A stretch of DNA of 13,244 nucleotides, taken from assembly GCA_031278295.1 (NCBI GenBank), contig JAITKQ010000087.1, positions 1 through 13,244 on the forward strand, in the 5' to 3' direction. The stretch comes from Spirochaetaceae bacterium (GTDB lineage Bacteria > Spirochaetota > Spirochaetia > Treponematales > Breznakiellaceae). Positions 7,277 through 13,244 of this stretch are shown one piece after another. How positions within the stretch are numbered: position 1 is the first letter of the stretch; the number at the start of each line of letters is the position of its first letter. The position numbers were made by a program, and so were the translations under genes. Below the pieces are notes generated by a model. It was not told the DNA's origin. It did no database searches and was given only the letters and a program-made list of their open reading frames with translations.

Positions 7277-8521
7277 ATGACACATTTTGAAAAACAAATA
7301 ATCAATAATTTTTTTGAACGTTATGTAAATTCGGCGGCTGCTCCGGGCAAGCGTGTTCCTGTCCCCGTGGACAGGATATTTCCCGGATTTGAAGATGCGC
7401 CGCCGGAACAGAAGGAATCGTTTTTGAAAGCGGCCCTGTCTCTTGAAGAGCGCGGCGTTTTCAAACTTAGATGGCTTAAACGCTGCAAACGGAAAACGCT
7501 CAGGTATATGGAATGTATCGACAAGGATACGCTGTTCCATTTGGCGGGGAAACCGTTTCCGAAAACAATAGTCAAGCAGATTAAAAAGACGGCGGCGGCT
7601 ATGAGTACGGAAGATTATGCGCCATGCTGTATGGAATTGTTGAATTTCATAGCTGAAAACGTAACCATATCAGAAATAGAGCACGGTATTGACCAGAAGA
7701 AATTTAAAGATTTCGCAAAACTTATCAAGACATTGTACGATAACTCGTATATCCCGCATAGATCCACGCCCCTCAATTCCCGGTACTCTATACTCGACGG
7801 TATAACGCCCCGCGCCCTGTCCGTCATGCTTTACAACGATTCCAAACGGCTCGATCTTGTTGTAAAGTTGTTTTCACGAATACTTAACCGCGCACGTAAA
7901 TCCTGGAAAATTTTCATTCCGGATTTTTCATTTCTTTTGCGTTCTTTTCCCGAAACCCTGATTTCCGGAAAAATAGCAATTCATTTTGCGGAAACCAAAA
8001 CTCCGCTGGCAAACGCTACGGGAAGCATCATAGGACTCCCGTTTGAAACCGTGAGAAAGGTCAAAAAAATTTCCGTTATGAAAAACGCCAAAAAAACAGA
8101 TGTGCCTTCCGTATTGACAATAGAAAACAAAGAAACATTCTATGCGCTTGCGAATTCAAAAATTTATTCATGCGTATTGTATACAGGCGGATACCCCAGC
8201 CGCGCGGTAACAACTTTGATGCAGATATTTTCAGTTTCAGGATTTGATTTTTTTCACGCAGGCGATGTTGATCCCGACGGTATTTTGATAATGCAAGAAT
8301 TGCAGAAATGCGTAACAAAAACGATAATACCTGTATGCATGAATACGGCTACGTTTCACAAGTACCGTAAACACGGCAGAAAACTCAAGCAGTCAATGAT
8401 AAATAACATCCGTTTTATAGACGATAAAATACGTTCCATCGACGGAATACAGGATTTGATCACTTTAATCGAAAGCACAAACCTGGGAATAGAGCAGGAG
8501 TTTATTGATTATAATAACTGA
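7277..8521 (+). CDS. JetD-like (DUF3322/DUF2220) TOPRIM protein, Wadjet nuclease subunit homologue, orphan
   Basis: 414 residues, close to the usual JetD length. The N-terminal part (about 1-85) resembles the JetD N-terminal domain, with a pattern like 'FLKAALSLEERGVFKLRWLK'. The C-terminal part carries a TOPRIM core: LTIENKETFYAL with Glu283, then VLYTGGYPSRA (about 300-310), then FFHAGDVDPDG with Asp330 and Asp332, then IPVCMNTATFHKY (about 351-363) and a terminal GIEQE (404-408). These are the conserved landmarks of JetD, which cuts DNA loaded by the JetABC SMC-like complex in Wadjet systems that limit plasmids. Here the neighbours are a P83 gene and a lipoprotein; no SMC, kleisin or KITE gene is present. 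The gene is visibly AT-richer: 22 of 60 G/C in 8101-8160 against 35 of 60 in 5701-5760, suggesting acquisition. No internal stop or missing key residue is seen. Nuclease function is inferred from family only. Confidence 0.82.
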   Translation: MTHFEKQIINNFFERYVNSAAAPGKRVPVPVDRIFPGFEDAPPEQKESFLKAALSLEERGVFKLRWLKRCKRKTLRYMECIDKDTLFHLAGKPFPKTIVKQIKKTAAAMSTEDYAPCCMELLNFIAENVTISEIEHGIDQKKFKDFAKLIKTLYDNSYIPHRSTPLNSRYSILDGITPRALSVMLYNDSKRLDLVVKLFSRILNRARKSWKIFIPDFSFLLRSFPETLISGKIAIHFAETKTPLANATGSIIGLPFETVRKVKKISVMKNAKKTDVPSVLTIENKETFYALANSKIYSCVLYTGGYPSRAVTTLMQIFSVSGFDFFHAGDVDPDGILIMQELQKCVTKTIIPVCMNTATFHKYRKHGRKLKQSMINNIRFIDDKIRSIDGIQDLITLIESTNLGIEQEFIDYNN

Positions 8522-8624
8522 GCCTGTTCCAAAACAAATCGACTGTGCGCTAAACGCACCCGGCGTAGCCGGGGGCACGGCGCGAAGCTCCGGTTCGATG
8601 GAACAGGCCGGGTCCCTTGGCTGC

Positions 8625-8680
8625 AGCGGTTTTTGTGACTTAAAAGCCATGAGCTAAAGCCTTACAAAACCGCTTTTTTT
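8625..8680 (+). terminator. Intrinsic terminator-like hairpin for the JetD-like gene
   Basis: AGCGGTTTTTGT (8625-8636) pairs with ACAAAACCGCT (8664-8674), allowing one bulged T. The loop contains a small AGC/GCT stem, and T residues run from 8674 to 8680. It lies about 105 bp after the JetD-like stop codon, within the 221-bp inverted-repeat element. Confidence 0.6.
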
Positions 8681-8685
8681 AAAGG

Positions 8686-8714
8686 TTGCCGGACAAGCAA
8701 AGCTTGTCCGGCAA
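8686..8714. repeat. Perfect 13-bp hairpin
   Basis: TTGCCGGACAAGC and GCTTGTCCGGCAA form a perfect 13-bp stem around an AAA loop. It ends 22 bp before the stop codon of the minus-strand lipoprotein gene on the far side of the gene end, so it could help end that transcript, though no T run follows on the minus strand. Confidence 0.65.
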
Positions 8715-8736
8715 AAACTGAAGTTTTGGAACAGCC

Positions 8737-9510
8737 TCAACTATATTTGATCCATACCCATGCGCCGGGTGAACAGCGGAGTACCCCTTCGGGGCAGAAA
8801 TAACTGTCAACCCCCTCGCTTACTTTTAACGTGATGCTTTCATCTTTCTGCCAGTCCCCGGTGTGCATGAAAGGCGATGCCCCTATCCATGGCCCTGAAG
8901 CGGGGGCTTCAAGGTTTACGCTTGTACGCTTTTGACCGCTTATCCGGCGGCTGTCAAAGCCGGAAACCGCCGTCTTGGCGGCTATCGTTTTCCAGTCGGC
9001 AAGCCAGGGATCGGACAGTATCTCTTCGGGCAAGGCCGCACCGGAAAAAAGTTCGCGGAAACGCGGCCAGTTAAAGTTGTGCGGTAGGCGTTTTTCGCTG
9101 TTAAGGGTGGCGAGTTCCATAAAAAATACGGCGTCTACCCCTCCGTTCCATGTCAGCCTGATAGAGCTGCCGGAGACATCCAGAGGGAATATCGCCCCCG
9201 CAGGTTTCATAACGCCCTGCCGTATGCCCTTGTCCGGCCAGTAGGGCCAGGCGCTTACCGGGCTGGCCCATTCCTGCCTGACGCCAACATAGACCTTGCC
9301 GCCGGGCGGCGACTCGGCGCTTTTGAGGAAGCCGTCTTTGCCGACCCATTCGGTATGCCAGCTTGCTTCACCCAGGATTTCCAGCCAGGACTCAGGCAAA
9401 TCCGGAAATATTATCCGGTACGACTGGCTGATTACCGGCTCGCTGCACGATACGGACATACACGCCACGGCGACGGCCAGGAGGCGCGAAAGTTTTTTTG
9501 ACTTGTACAT
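8737..9510 (-). CDS. Putative lipoprotein, unknown function
   Basis: 257 residues. MYKSKKLSRLLAVAVACMSVSC gives a basic start, a hydrophobic core and a lipobox-like SVSC with Cys22, acceptable for spirochaetes. The mature part is soluble, rich in Trp, Ser and Pro, with no family I recognise; patches such as YVGVRQEWASPVSAWPYWP and GIRQGVMKPAGAIFPLDV suggest a beta-rich domain. The start is fixed by a TAA two codons upstream of ATG 9510; AAGG lies too close to the ATG to be ideal. Its TGA stop falls inside the right end of the 221-bp repeat element. It is divergent from the outer-membrane-type gene at 9652, with 141 bp between them. Membrane-anchored location is inferred from the lipobox. Confidence 0.75.
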   Translation of the reverse strand: MYKSKKLSRLLAVAVACMSVSCSEPVISQSYRIIFPDLPESWLEILGEASWHTEWVGKDGFLKSAESPPGGKVYVGVRQEWASPVSAWPYWPDKGIRQGVMKPAGAIFPLDVSGSSIRLTWNGGVDAVFFMELATLNSEKRLPHNFNWPRFRELFSGAALPEEILSDPWLADWKTIAAKTAVSGFDSRRISGQKRTSVNLEAPASGPWIGASPFMHTGDWQKDESITLKVSEGVDSYFCPEGVLRCSPGAWVWIKYS

Positions 9511-9612
9511 ACCTTATATTTGCCGCCAGAGTTAATTTTGCTTTAATATTGGGTAATGCGCGGCGGGCTTTTCCTAAAAACCACCCGTTTCGGGGCTTCC
9601 CTCGCGGGAAAC

Positions 9613-9642
9613 TTAACAAAGCGGCGGCAAATGGGGTATCCT
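9613..9642 (+). promoter_or_regulatory. Candidate promoter for the 9652 gene
   Basis: TTAACA (9613-9618) and TATCCT (9637-9642) are separated by 18 bases and match the -35 (5 of 6) and -10 (4 of 6) consensus. The expected start of transcription is near 9650, almost at the TTG start codon, implying a leaderless or very short leader if that codon is used; a GTG at 9676 would leave a normal leader. Confidence 0.35.
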
Positions 9643-9651
9643 TATTCATAG

Positions 9652-10449
9652 TTGGACAATTTATACAGGCGCCTTGTGCGCGGGCTCATTACCTTATGTT
9701 TCGTTTTATTGCCGGTTTTTACTTTGATCGCGCAGGAAAGGCCCGTGGAAGCGGACGCGGCAGCGGAAGCCGATTCCGGCACGGGCGGCGCGTTTTCCAA
9801 CTGGTTCGGTAGATCAATATTTTCTTTTGGCGGTTCCATTCTGATTTTTCAGGAAGATTACGGCCTGGAGGCCGCGCCCATACCCGTTCTTCCGGCACCG
9901 GCTTTCGCGTTTACGCTGCCTCCGTTTGTTTCCGGTTTTGCCGGCCTTGCGCTGGAGGCTACACTCGACACGTACTTTACCTACTACAAGTATTCCTATG
10001 AAATGGACAGACCTGTCCCCGCCGAGATTGAGAATCGTTCGGCCTTTGTACTCGGCCCTGTCCTAGGTCTCCAGTTTCAGGGCCGCCTAAACCTGGACAA
10101 GGTACGCCTGCGTATCAACGCGGGGCTCGCCGCCGATTTTCGGATCGTGCTGCTTGCTCCCGACCTGAACGAAGCCGATCTTGAAGACGCCAACAGGCAG
10201 ACGGACGACATACGCGGGTTTTACAAAGACCCTGAGCAATGGCTTTACCCCGTTCTGGGTTTGGGCGCCGATTTTCAGGTTACGCCGCATTGGTCGGCGG
10301 GGCTTGATCTGCGTACCTGGGCGCCGCTCGATTTTAGCGGCGTTGACAAACAGTTTTTGGGCTGGCGTTTGGGCATAGGCCTGCGCGTATCACGCCTCCT
10401 GAAGCAGCCGCCAGCGGCTCACGCGGCGGGCGGCGGCGTTTTACCGTGA
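9652..10449 (+). CDS. Probable exported outer-membrane beta-barrel-type protein
   Basis: 265 residues if the TTG at 9652 is used; a TAG immediately precedes it, so no longer form exists, and an in-frame GTG at 9676 is an alternative start. Residues about 10-27 are a signal peptide (GLITLCFVLLPVFTLIA before QERP). The mature protein is a series of alternating hydrophobic/polar strands ending in aromatic or Gly residues (for example ATLDTYFTYYKYSYEM, FVLGPVLGLQFQGRL, YPVLGLGADFQVTPHWSAG, WRLGIGLRVSRLL), as expected for a small outer-membrane barrel. No specific family is recognised. It converges on the receiver-domain gene with 30 bp between stops. Confidence 0.72.
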   Translation: MDNLYRRLVRGLITLCFVLLPVFTLIAQERPVEADAAAEADSGTGGAFSNWFGRSIFSFGGSILIFQEDYGLEAAPIPVLPAPAFAFTLPPFVSGFAGLALEATLDTYFTYYKYSYEMDRPVPAEIENRSAFVLGPVLGLQFQGRLNLDKVRLRINAGLAADFRIVLLAPDLNEADLEDANRQTDDIRGFYKDPEQWLYPVLGLGADFQVTPHWSAGLDLRTWAPLDFSGVDKQFLGWRLGIGLRVSRLLKQPPAAHAAGGGVLP

Positions 10450-10457
10450 CCGGGCGA

Positions 10458-10475
10458 CCGGGCCGCCGGCCCCGG
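10458..10475. terminator. GC-rich hairpin between converging genes
   Basis: CCGGGCC (10458-10464) can pair with GGCCCCGG (10468-10475) with one bulged C and a GCC loop, in the 30-bp gap between two converging stop codons. No T run follows on either strand, so intrinsic termination is only a suggestion from its position. Confidence 0.35.
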
Positions 10476-10479
10476 TACG

Positions 10480-10851
10480 CTACAGGCAGAAAAACTCAAC
10501 CGATTCCCGCAGGGCTTCGGGCGTAAACGGCTTGGTAATATAGCCCTTCGCGCCGCTCTTTATCGCCGTTTTGACAACCTTGTCATCGCTGCTTGAAGTG
10601 ATAAATACAACCGGAATGCTTTTGTATGTTTCATTTTTTTGCAGTTTCTCAAGAAAGGCAAGCCCGGACATGCCGGGCATCTCTACATCAAGAAGAATCA
10701 GATCGACATTTGTGCTTTTTAGCACTTCCTGAGCCGAAGCCGCGTTCACCGCGAGCCGTACATCATAACTATCCTGTAATATGGAGTTGATACATTGTAG
10801 CACTTCCGGCATATCATCAACAGCCAGCACAATATTTTTCTTTATATCCAT
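10480..10851 (-). CDS. Single-domain CheY-like response regulator
   Basis: 123 residues, just one receiver domain with no output domain. The acidic pair Asp12-Asp13, phospho-acceptor Asp55 in LILLDVEMPG, Thr85 in VVFITSS and Lys107 in YITKPFTPEAL are all present, so phosphorylation should be possible. Such proteins relay a signal from a histidine kinase to a target protein, as CheY does to the flagellar motor; which kinase or target acts here is unknown. GAGGAG (10865-10860) lies 8 bases before the ATG. The start codon is 19 bp after the stop of the lipoprotein gene, so the two are probably co-transcribed. Confidence 0.93.
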   Translation of the reverse strand: MDIKKNIVLAVDDMPEVLQCINSILQDSYDVRLAVNAASAQEVLKSTNVDLILLDVEMPGMSGLAFLEKLQKNETYKSIPVVFITSSSDDKVVKTAIKSGAKGYITKPFTPEALRESVEFFCL

Positions 10852-10866
10852 AACAACATCTCCTCA

Positions 10867-10882
10867 ATACTTAAATACTTAA
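10867..10882. repeat. Tandem ATACTTAA x2 at the lipoprotein/receiver junction
   Basis: Two adjacent copies of ATACTTAA (10867-10874 and 10875-10882). The first copy contains the stop codon of the minus-strand lipoprotein, and the pair lies directly upstream of the receiver gene's ribosome binding site. Probably a small duplication. Confidence 0.7.
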
Positions 10883-11734
10883 ATAGCGTTTTTCACACAG
10901 TTCCCTAATTATAATATCCCAATAATACTCGATGTAAAACCACGAAACCGCCTCTTCCCAGTCGCGGAGCAGGCTGCCGCTGTCCCTGAGCCAGCGAATA
11001 TGTTCAGGGAATAGTTCCGCCGTATAAGCGGTATTCCACCTGATGTTTTCGGCACAGGAATACACGGTTCTTTCGTTTTGCGCCGCGCCCGCTTCGGTAT
11101 AGCGGGACGGACGCAGCTTATTGCTGACTGTTTCCGGCAACAGGACGGGCCGCCAGTAGTTTTCAAATTCGCGCGGGTCTGCCGGCGGTACAGGCGGGCG
11201 GCGTTCTTTCATCCATCCGGCAACAAGCTGTACCCTGTCCTTGCGGCCGCGGAGTTCATCAAGCGCACGTTCGCCGTAGAGATGTCTGCCATGCCGCCTT
11301 ATGCCGCCATGCGCAACCCCGGTAAAATTTACAGGGCTTTGAAGCGAAAATTCGGCCGCCTGCCCGCTTGTTTCGGCAATAAGCCCCGTACCTGAAGCGC
11401 CAATATCGCCTTCCAGCCAGCCGCCGGCGTTACTGAACAAAAAATGAACGCGGGTAATAAAAAAAAGGCCCGTTTCATCCGGCTCGGTACCGTAGAATTG
11501 TATGAAAGGCAGGTTTTTCAGTACAAACACGCTTTGAATACCGCCGTCCCCGGTGGAAACCAGCCTGAAAGAGAAATCCTTACCGGCAGACAGGTATGTT
11601 TTTACCGTTTTTTCCGCAAAGGCCGATCCGTCCAAGGCCCGGCCCGCCCCGTCAACGAGTACCGATATGCTTTTGCAGGAGCTTGCGGACAAAGTAAGCG
11701 CAAGGGTGAACGATAAATAATATGCCGCTTTCAT
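10871..11734 (-). CDS. Putative lipoprotein, unknown function
   Basis: 287 residues. MKAAYYLSFTLALTLSASSC is a lipoprotein signal peptide with Cys20 after SASS. The first half of the mature protein is beta-rich (FSFRLVSTGDGGIQSVFVL, FITRVHFLFSNAGGWLEG). The second half is helical and rich in Trp, Tyr and Arg (NIRWNTAYTAELFPEHIRWL, DWEEAVSWFYIEYYWDIII). I do not recognise the family. GGGGA precedes the ATG at about 7 bases. It starts 76 bp after the oxidoreductase gene on the same strand and is followed by the receiver gene after 19 bp, so it may belong to a longer operon. A link between a surface lipoprotein and a signalling receiver is suggested only by position. Confidence 0.78.
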   Translation of the reverse strand: MKAAYYLSFTLALTLSASSCKSISVLVDGAGRALDGSAFAEKTVKTYLSAGKDFSFRLVSTGDGGIQSVFVLKNLPFIQFYGTEPDETGLFFITRVHFLFSNAGGWLEGDIGASGTGLIAETSGQAAEFSLQSPVNFTGVAHGGIRRHGRHLYGERALDELRGRKDRVQLVAGWMKERRPPVPPADPREFENYWRPVLLPETVSNKLRPSRYTEAGAAQNERTVYSCAENIRWNTAYTAELFPEHIRWLRDSGSLLRDWEEAVSWFYIEYYWDIIIRELCEKRYLSI

Positions 11735-11810
11735 TCAGGCATCCCCATGTTAATTTTACATAAAACCCTCCCTGAGCGCCAGTAAGCGCGGACGGAAGCT
11801 CCCGCATAAA

Positions 11811-12785
11811 TCACCGTACGCTGCTCAAATATTCTATCACGGCGAGAGCCTGTTTCGCGCCGGAGACAGGAACACGGGTCGCGTCCTTCACACAGGACAC
11901 GGCATCCGCGAACATACCGGCAAAATAAGCGGTCGGCCCTTCAAAACCGGAACGTATCTTTGATAGGGAACGGAAACCCTCCGCGTATGTTGACGGGGCG
12001 CTCACGCAAACTTCAAATACGCCGTTTCCTATGCGTAGCCGTCCCGCCGCGCACGAAACTTCTATTTCGAATACAAGGTGGTCGCGGCCAGCCCCTAGTT
12101 CTATGCAAAAAGGTATGTCCGCGCCGCCGCCGGTCGTCCCGTACAGGAAGGCTGTCCCTGATTTTGAGGATAAAGACGGGCCGAAGCGCTTCCCGTGCCG
12201 CAAAAAAACGTCGCAGATGAACATTATCGCGTCAACAAGATGGGTCCCGTCATGCCAAAGTACGTCCACAAGCCGCCTGTTTCCGCCCATATACAGGCTT
12301 GCCTTGATCGAAAGCGGCTCACCCAGGGTCCTTTTGGCCAAAATCGAACGGGCCTCGTTGTAATCCGCGGCATAGCGCCGTTCATGATTCGTGATCACAC
12401 GGGTTTTTGGCGGTAGCGCCGCGATTTTGCGGGCGGAACTCAGGCTGTCGGCAAGCGGCTTTTCACAAATCACCACAGGGATGCCCTTTTCCGCGGCAAG
12501 CCGGCAGTAAAAAAGATGGCTGTCAGGGTGTGTCGCCACACAAAATACCTTGCACGGATGTTTGTCGAGCATATCCCCCGCGTCTTCGTAAACCGGAACT
12601 TTCCAGCGTTCCCCAAAGAGCCGCCTCCGCTCACCAGACTTATCCGCGCCGGCAAGTAGCCGGCAGTCCGGGTTGGCGCTCGCCGCCCCCGCATGGGTAC
12701 AGGGTTTTTCCCGCAACATGTCGTCGTCCAGGAGACTCGCTATCCGCCCAAGTCCCACAACCGCAACCGGTATCTTTTCAGGCAT
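11811..12785 (-). CDS. Gfo/Idh/MocA-family oxidoreductase
   Basis: A 324-residue NAD(P)-dependent dehydrogenase-type protein, close to the family's usual length. The N-terminal Rossmann fold shows VAVVGLGRIA (7-16, the GxGxxA dinucleotide loop). VFCVATHPDSH (80-90) and VVICEKPLA (104-112) carry the family's EKP motif with Lys109, and NHERRY (133-138) and HDGTHLVD (178-185) fit the C-terminal substrate domain with a likely catalytic His. Members oxidise or reduce sugars, inositols or related alcohols; the substrate cannot be told. GGGGAG lies upstream of the ATG at a rather long spacing. It follows the J-domain gene by 54 bp on the same strand. Confidence 0.92.
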   Translation of the reverse strand: MPEKIPVAVVGLGRIASLLDDDMLREKPCTHAGAASANPDCRLLAGADKSGERRRLFGERWKVPVYEDAGDMLDKHPCKVFCVATHPDSHLFYCRLAAEKGIPVVICEKPLADSLSSARKIAALPPKTRVITNHERRYAADYNEARSILAKRTLGEPLSIKASLYMGGNRRLVDVLWHDGTHLVDAIMFICDVFLRHGKRFGPSLSSKSGTAFLYGTTGGGADIPFCIELGAGRDHLVFEIEVSCAAGRLRIGNGVFEVCVSAPSTYAEGFRSLSKIRSGFEGPTAYFAGMFADAVSCVKDATRVPVSGAKQALAVIEYLSSVR

Positions 12786-12839
12786 GATTTTCCGTTCTCC
12801 CCGCCCGGCAGTTTGTCGCGCCTCCGCGCGTACCCGCGA

Positions 12840-13244
12840 TCAAACTTGGCCGGTTTCGTACCATTTGCGGATACGTTCGTAAGCGGCGTTTATTTTGGCC
12901 GATTTTGCCGTCGCCTTTTCCATGTTACTTTCGTGGGAGGCGTGGCGGTCAGGATGGTGTACCTTCAGCAGGCGTTTGTAGGCGGACTTGCACCGTTCAA
13001 AACCGGCGCCGAATTCCAAGCCCAACTCCGCAAAATCCGGCCCGAGCGTTTCCGGTACCGCCTGTTTTTTTTGCGGCGCACCGTGAACGTTGCCCCAATC
13101 CGCCGTGTCTCCGGTATTAGCGGGACCGCGGCCCTTACTTAAAAATTTCTCAATATCCTCGAATGCTTGCGCAAAGTCCGCATCGTCCGAAAACCGGCTG
13201 CCGTAGCCGGTTTTTACATCGTGCCAATCATCGTCGTCATATAG
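12840..13244 (-). CDS. J-domain (DnaJ-like) protein, C-terminal part, cut by window edge
   Basis: The minus frame is open from the window edge to a TGA at 12840-12842, giving 134 visible residues, so the N-terminus lies beyond base 13244. The visible N-terminal part is acidic and low in complexity (LYDDDDWHDV; FAQAFEDIEKFLSKG), then a linker. The last 55 or so residues form a J domain: FERCKSAYKRLLKVHHPDRH, holding the HPD signature that triggers Hsp70 ATPase activity, followed by KSAKINAAYERIRKWYE. A C-terminal J domain differs from classical DnaJ, where it is at the N-terminus, and there is no zinc or substrate domain in view. It likely delivers a client to DnaK or acts as a specialised co-chaperone. 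An internal TTG at 13025 would give only 61 residues and is not needed. Confidence 0.85.
   Translation of the reverse strand, partial: LYDDDDWHDVKTGYGSRFSDDADFAQAFEDIEKFLSKGRGPANTGDTADWGNVHGAPQKKQAVPETLGPDFAELGLEFGAGFERCKSAYKRLLKVHHPDRHASHESNMEKATAKSAKINAAYERIRKWYETGQV

Larger units (their letters stand above)
8519..8739. mobile_element. 221-bp element with 17-bp terminal inverted repeats (MITE- or terminator-like)
   Basis: The left end TGAGCCTGTTCCAAAAC (8519-8535) matches the reverse complement of the right end (8723-8739) at 16 of 17 bases. Inside are nested inverted repeats: GTGCG/CGCAC (8545-8559), CCCGGC-gta-GCCGGG (8559-8573), a second internal copy TGGAACAGGC (8599-8608) that pairs with 8522-8531, and two further hairpins listed separately. 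No protein is encoded. The terminal TGA triplets are the stop codons of the two converging genes. It may be a small non-autonomous mobile element or a dispersed bidirectional terminator; no target-site duplication is evident. Confidence 0.6.

Noticed and set aside
8522..8608. tRNA-like fold: GCCTGTT/AACAGGC ends with an internal GGTTCGAT resembling a T-loop
   Set aside because: Only three bases separate the T-loop-like string from the 3' acceptor strand, so no T-stem can form, and the D and anticodon arms do not fit. It is better explained as part of the inverted-repeat element.
1..13244. CRISPR array, rRNA genes or insertion-sequence transposase
   Set aside because: No regularly spaced direct repeats, no rRNA-like stretch and no DDE or HUH transposase-type frame were seen in the window.

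Overview
The window looks like chromosomal DNA of a spirochaete, most likely a Treponema-like lineage with fairly high GC. The strongest taxonomic marker is a P83/100-family protein (5512..7119), a family known from Borrelia and Treponema. Two short-signal lipoproteins with loose lipoboxes and a treponeme-style GyrA agree with this. A termite-gut or other host-associated Treponema is plausible, but that is inference.

Layout. 1..1260 is a decayed, gene-poor stretch. It holds an acyltransferase-3 remnant (+), the N-terminal stub of a TOTE-type primase (-), a GC-rich cluster of small inverted repeats and a run of 14 C. 1261..5334 carries, on the minus strand, gyrA followed by an MFS transporter. 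5512..7119 (+) is the P83/100 gene. 7277..8521 (+) is an AT-richer gene for a JetD/DUF2220-type TOPRIM protein, the nuclease-type subunit of Wadjet anti-plasmid systems, with no jetA, jetB or jetC beside it. 8519..8739 is a 221-bp hairpin-rich element with 17-bp terminal inverted repeats. Its outermost TGA triplets are exactly the stop codons of the two convergent flanking genes. 8737..10449 is a divergent pair: a lipoprotein (-) and a probable outer-membrane protein (+). 10480..13244 is a minus-strand set: J-domain protein (cut by the window edge), Gfo/Idh/MocA oxidoreductase, lipoprotein and a single-domain CheY-like receiver. The last two are 19 bp apart.

How it fits together. Housekeeping and envelope genes are interrupted by two defence-related traces: an orphan JetD-like gene that looks complete, and a truncated TOTE primase. 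I do not see a complete multi-gene novel system. The items most worth testing are the lone JetD-like protein with its bounding repeat element, the TOTE/acyltransferase junction, and a Leu in GyrA at the position of the classic quinolone-resistance serine.
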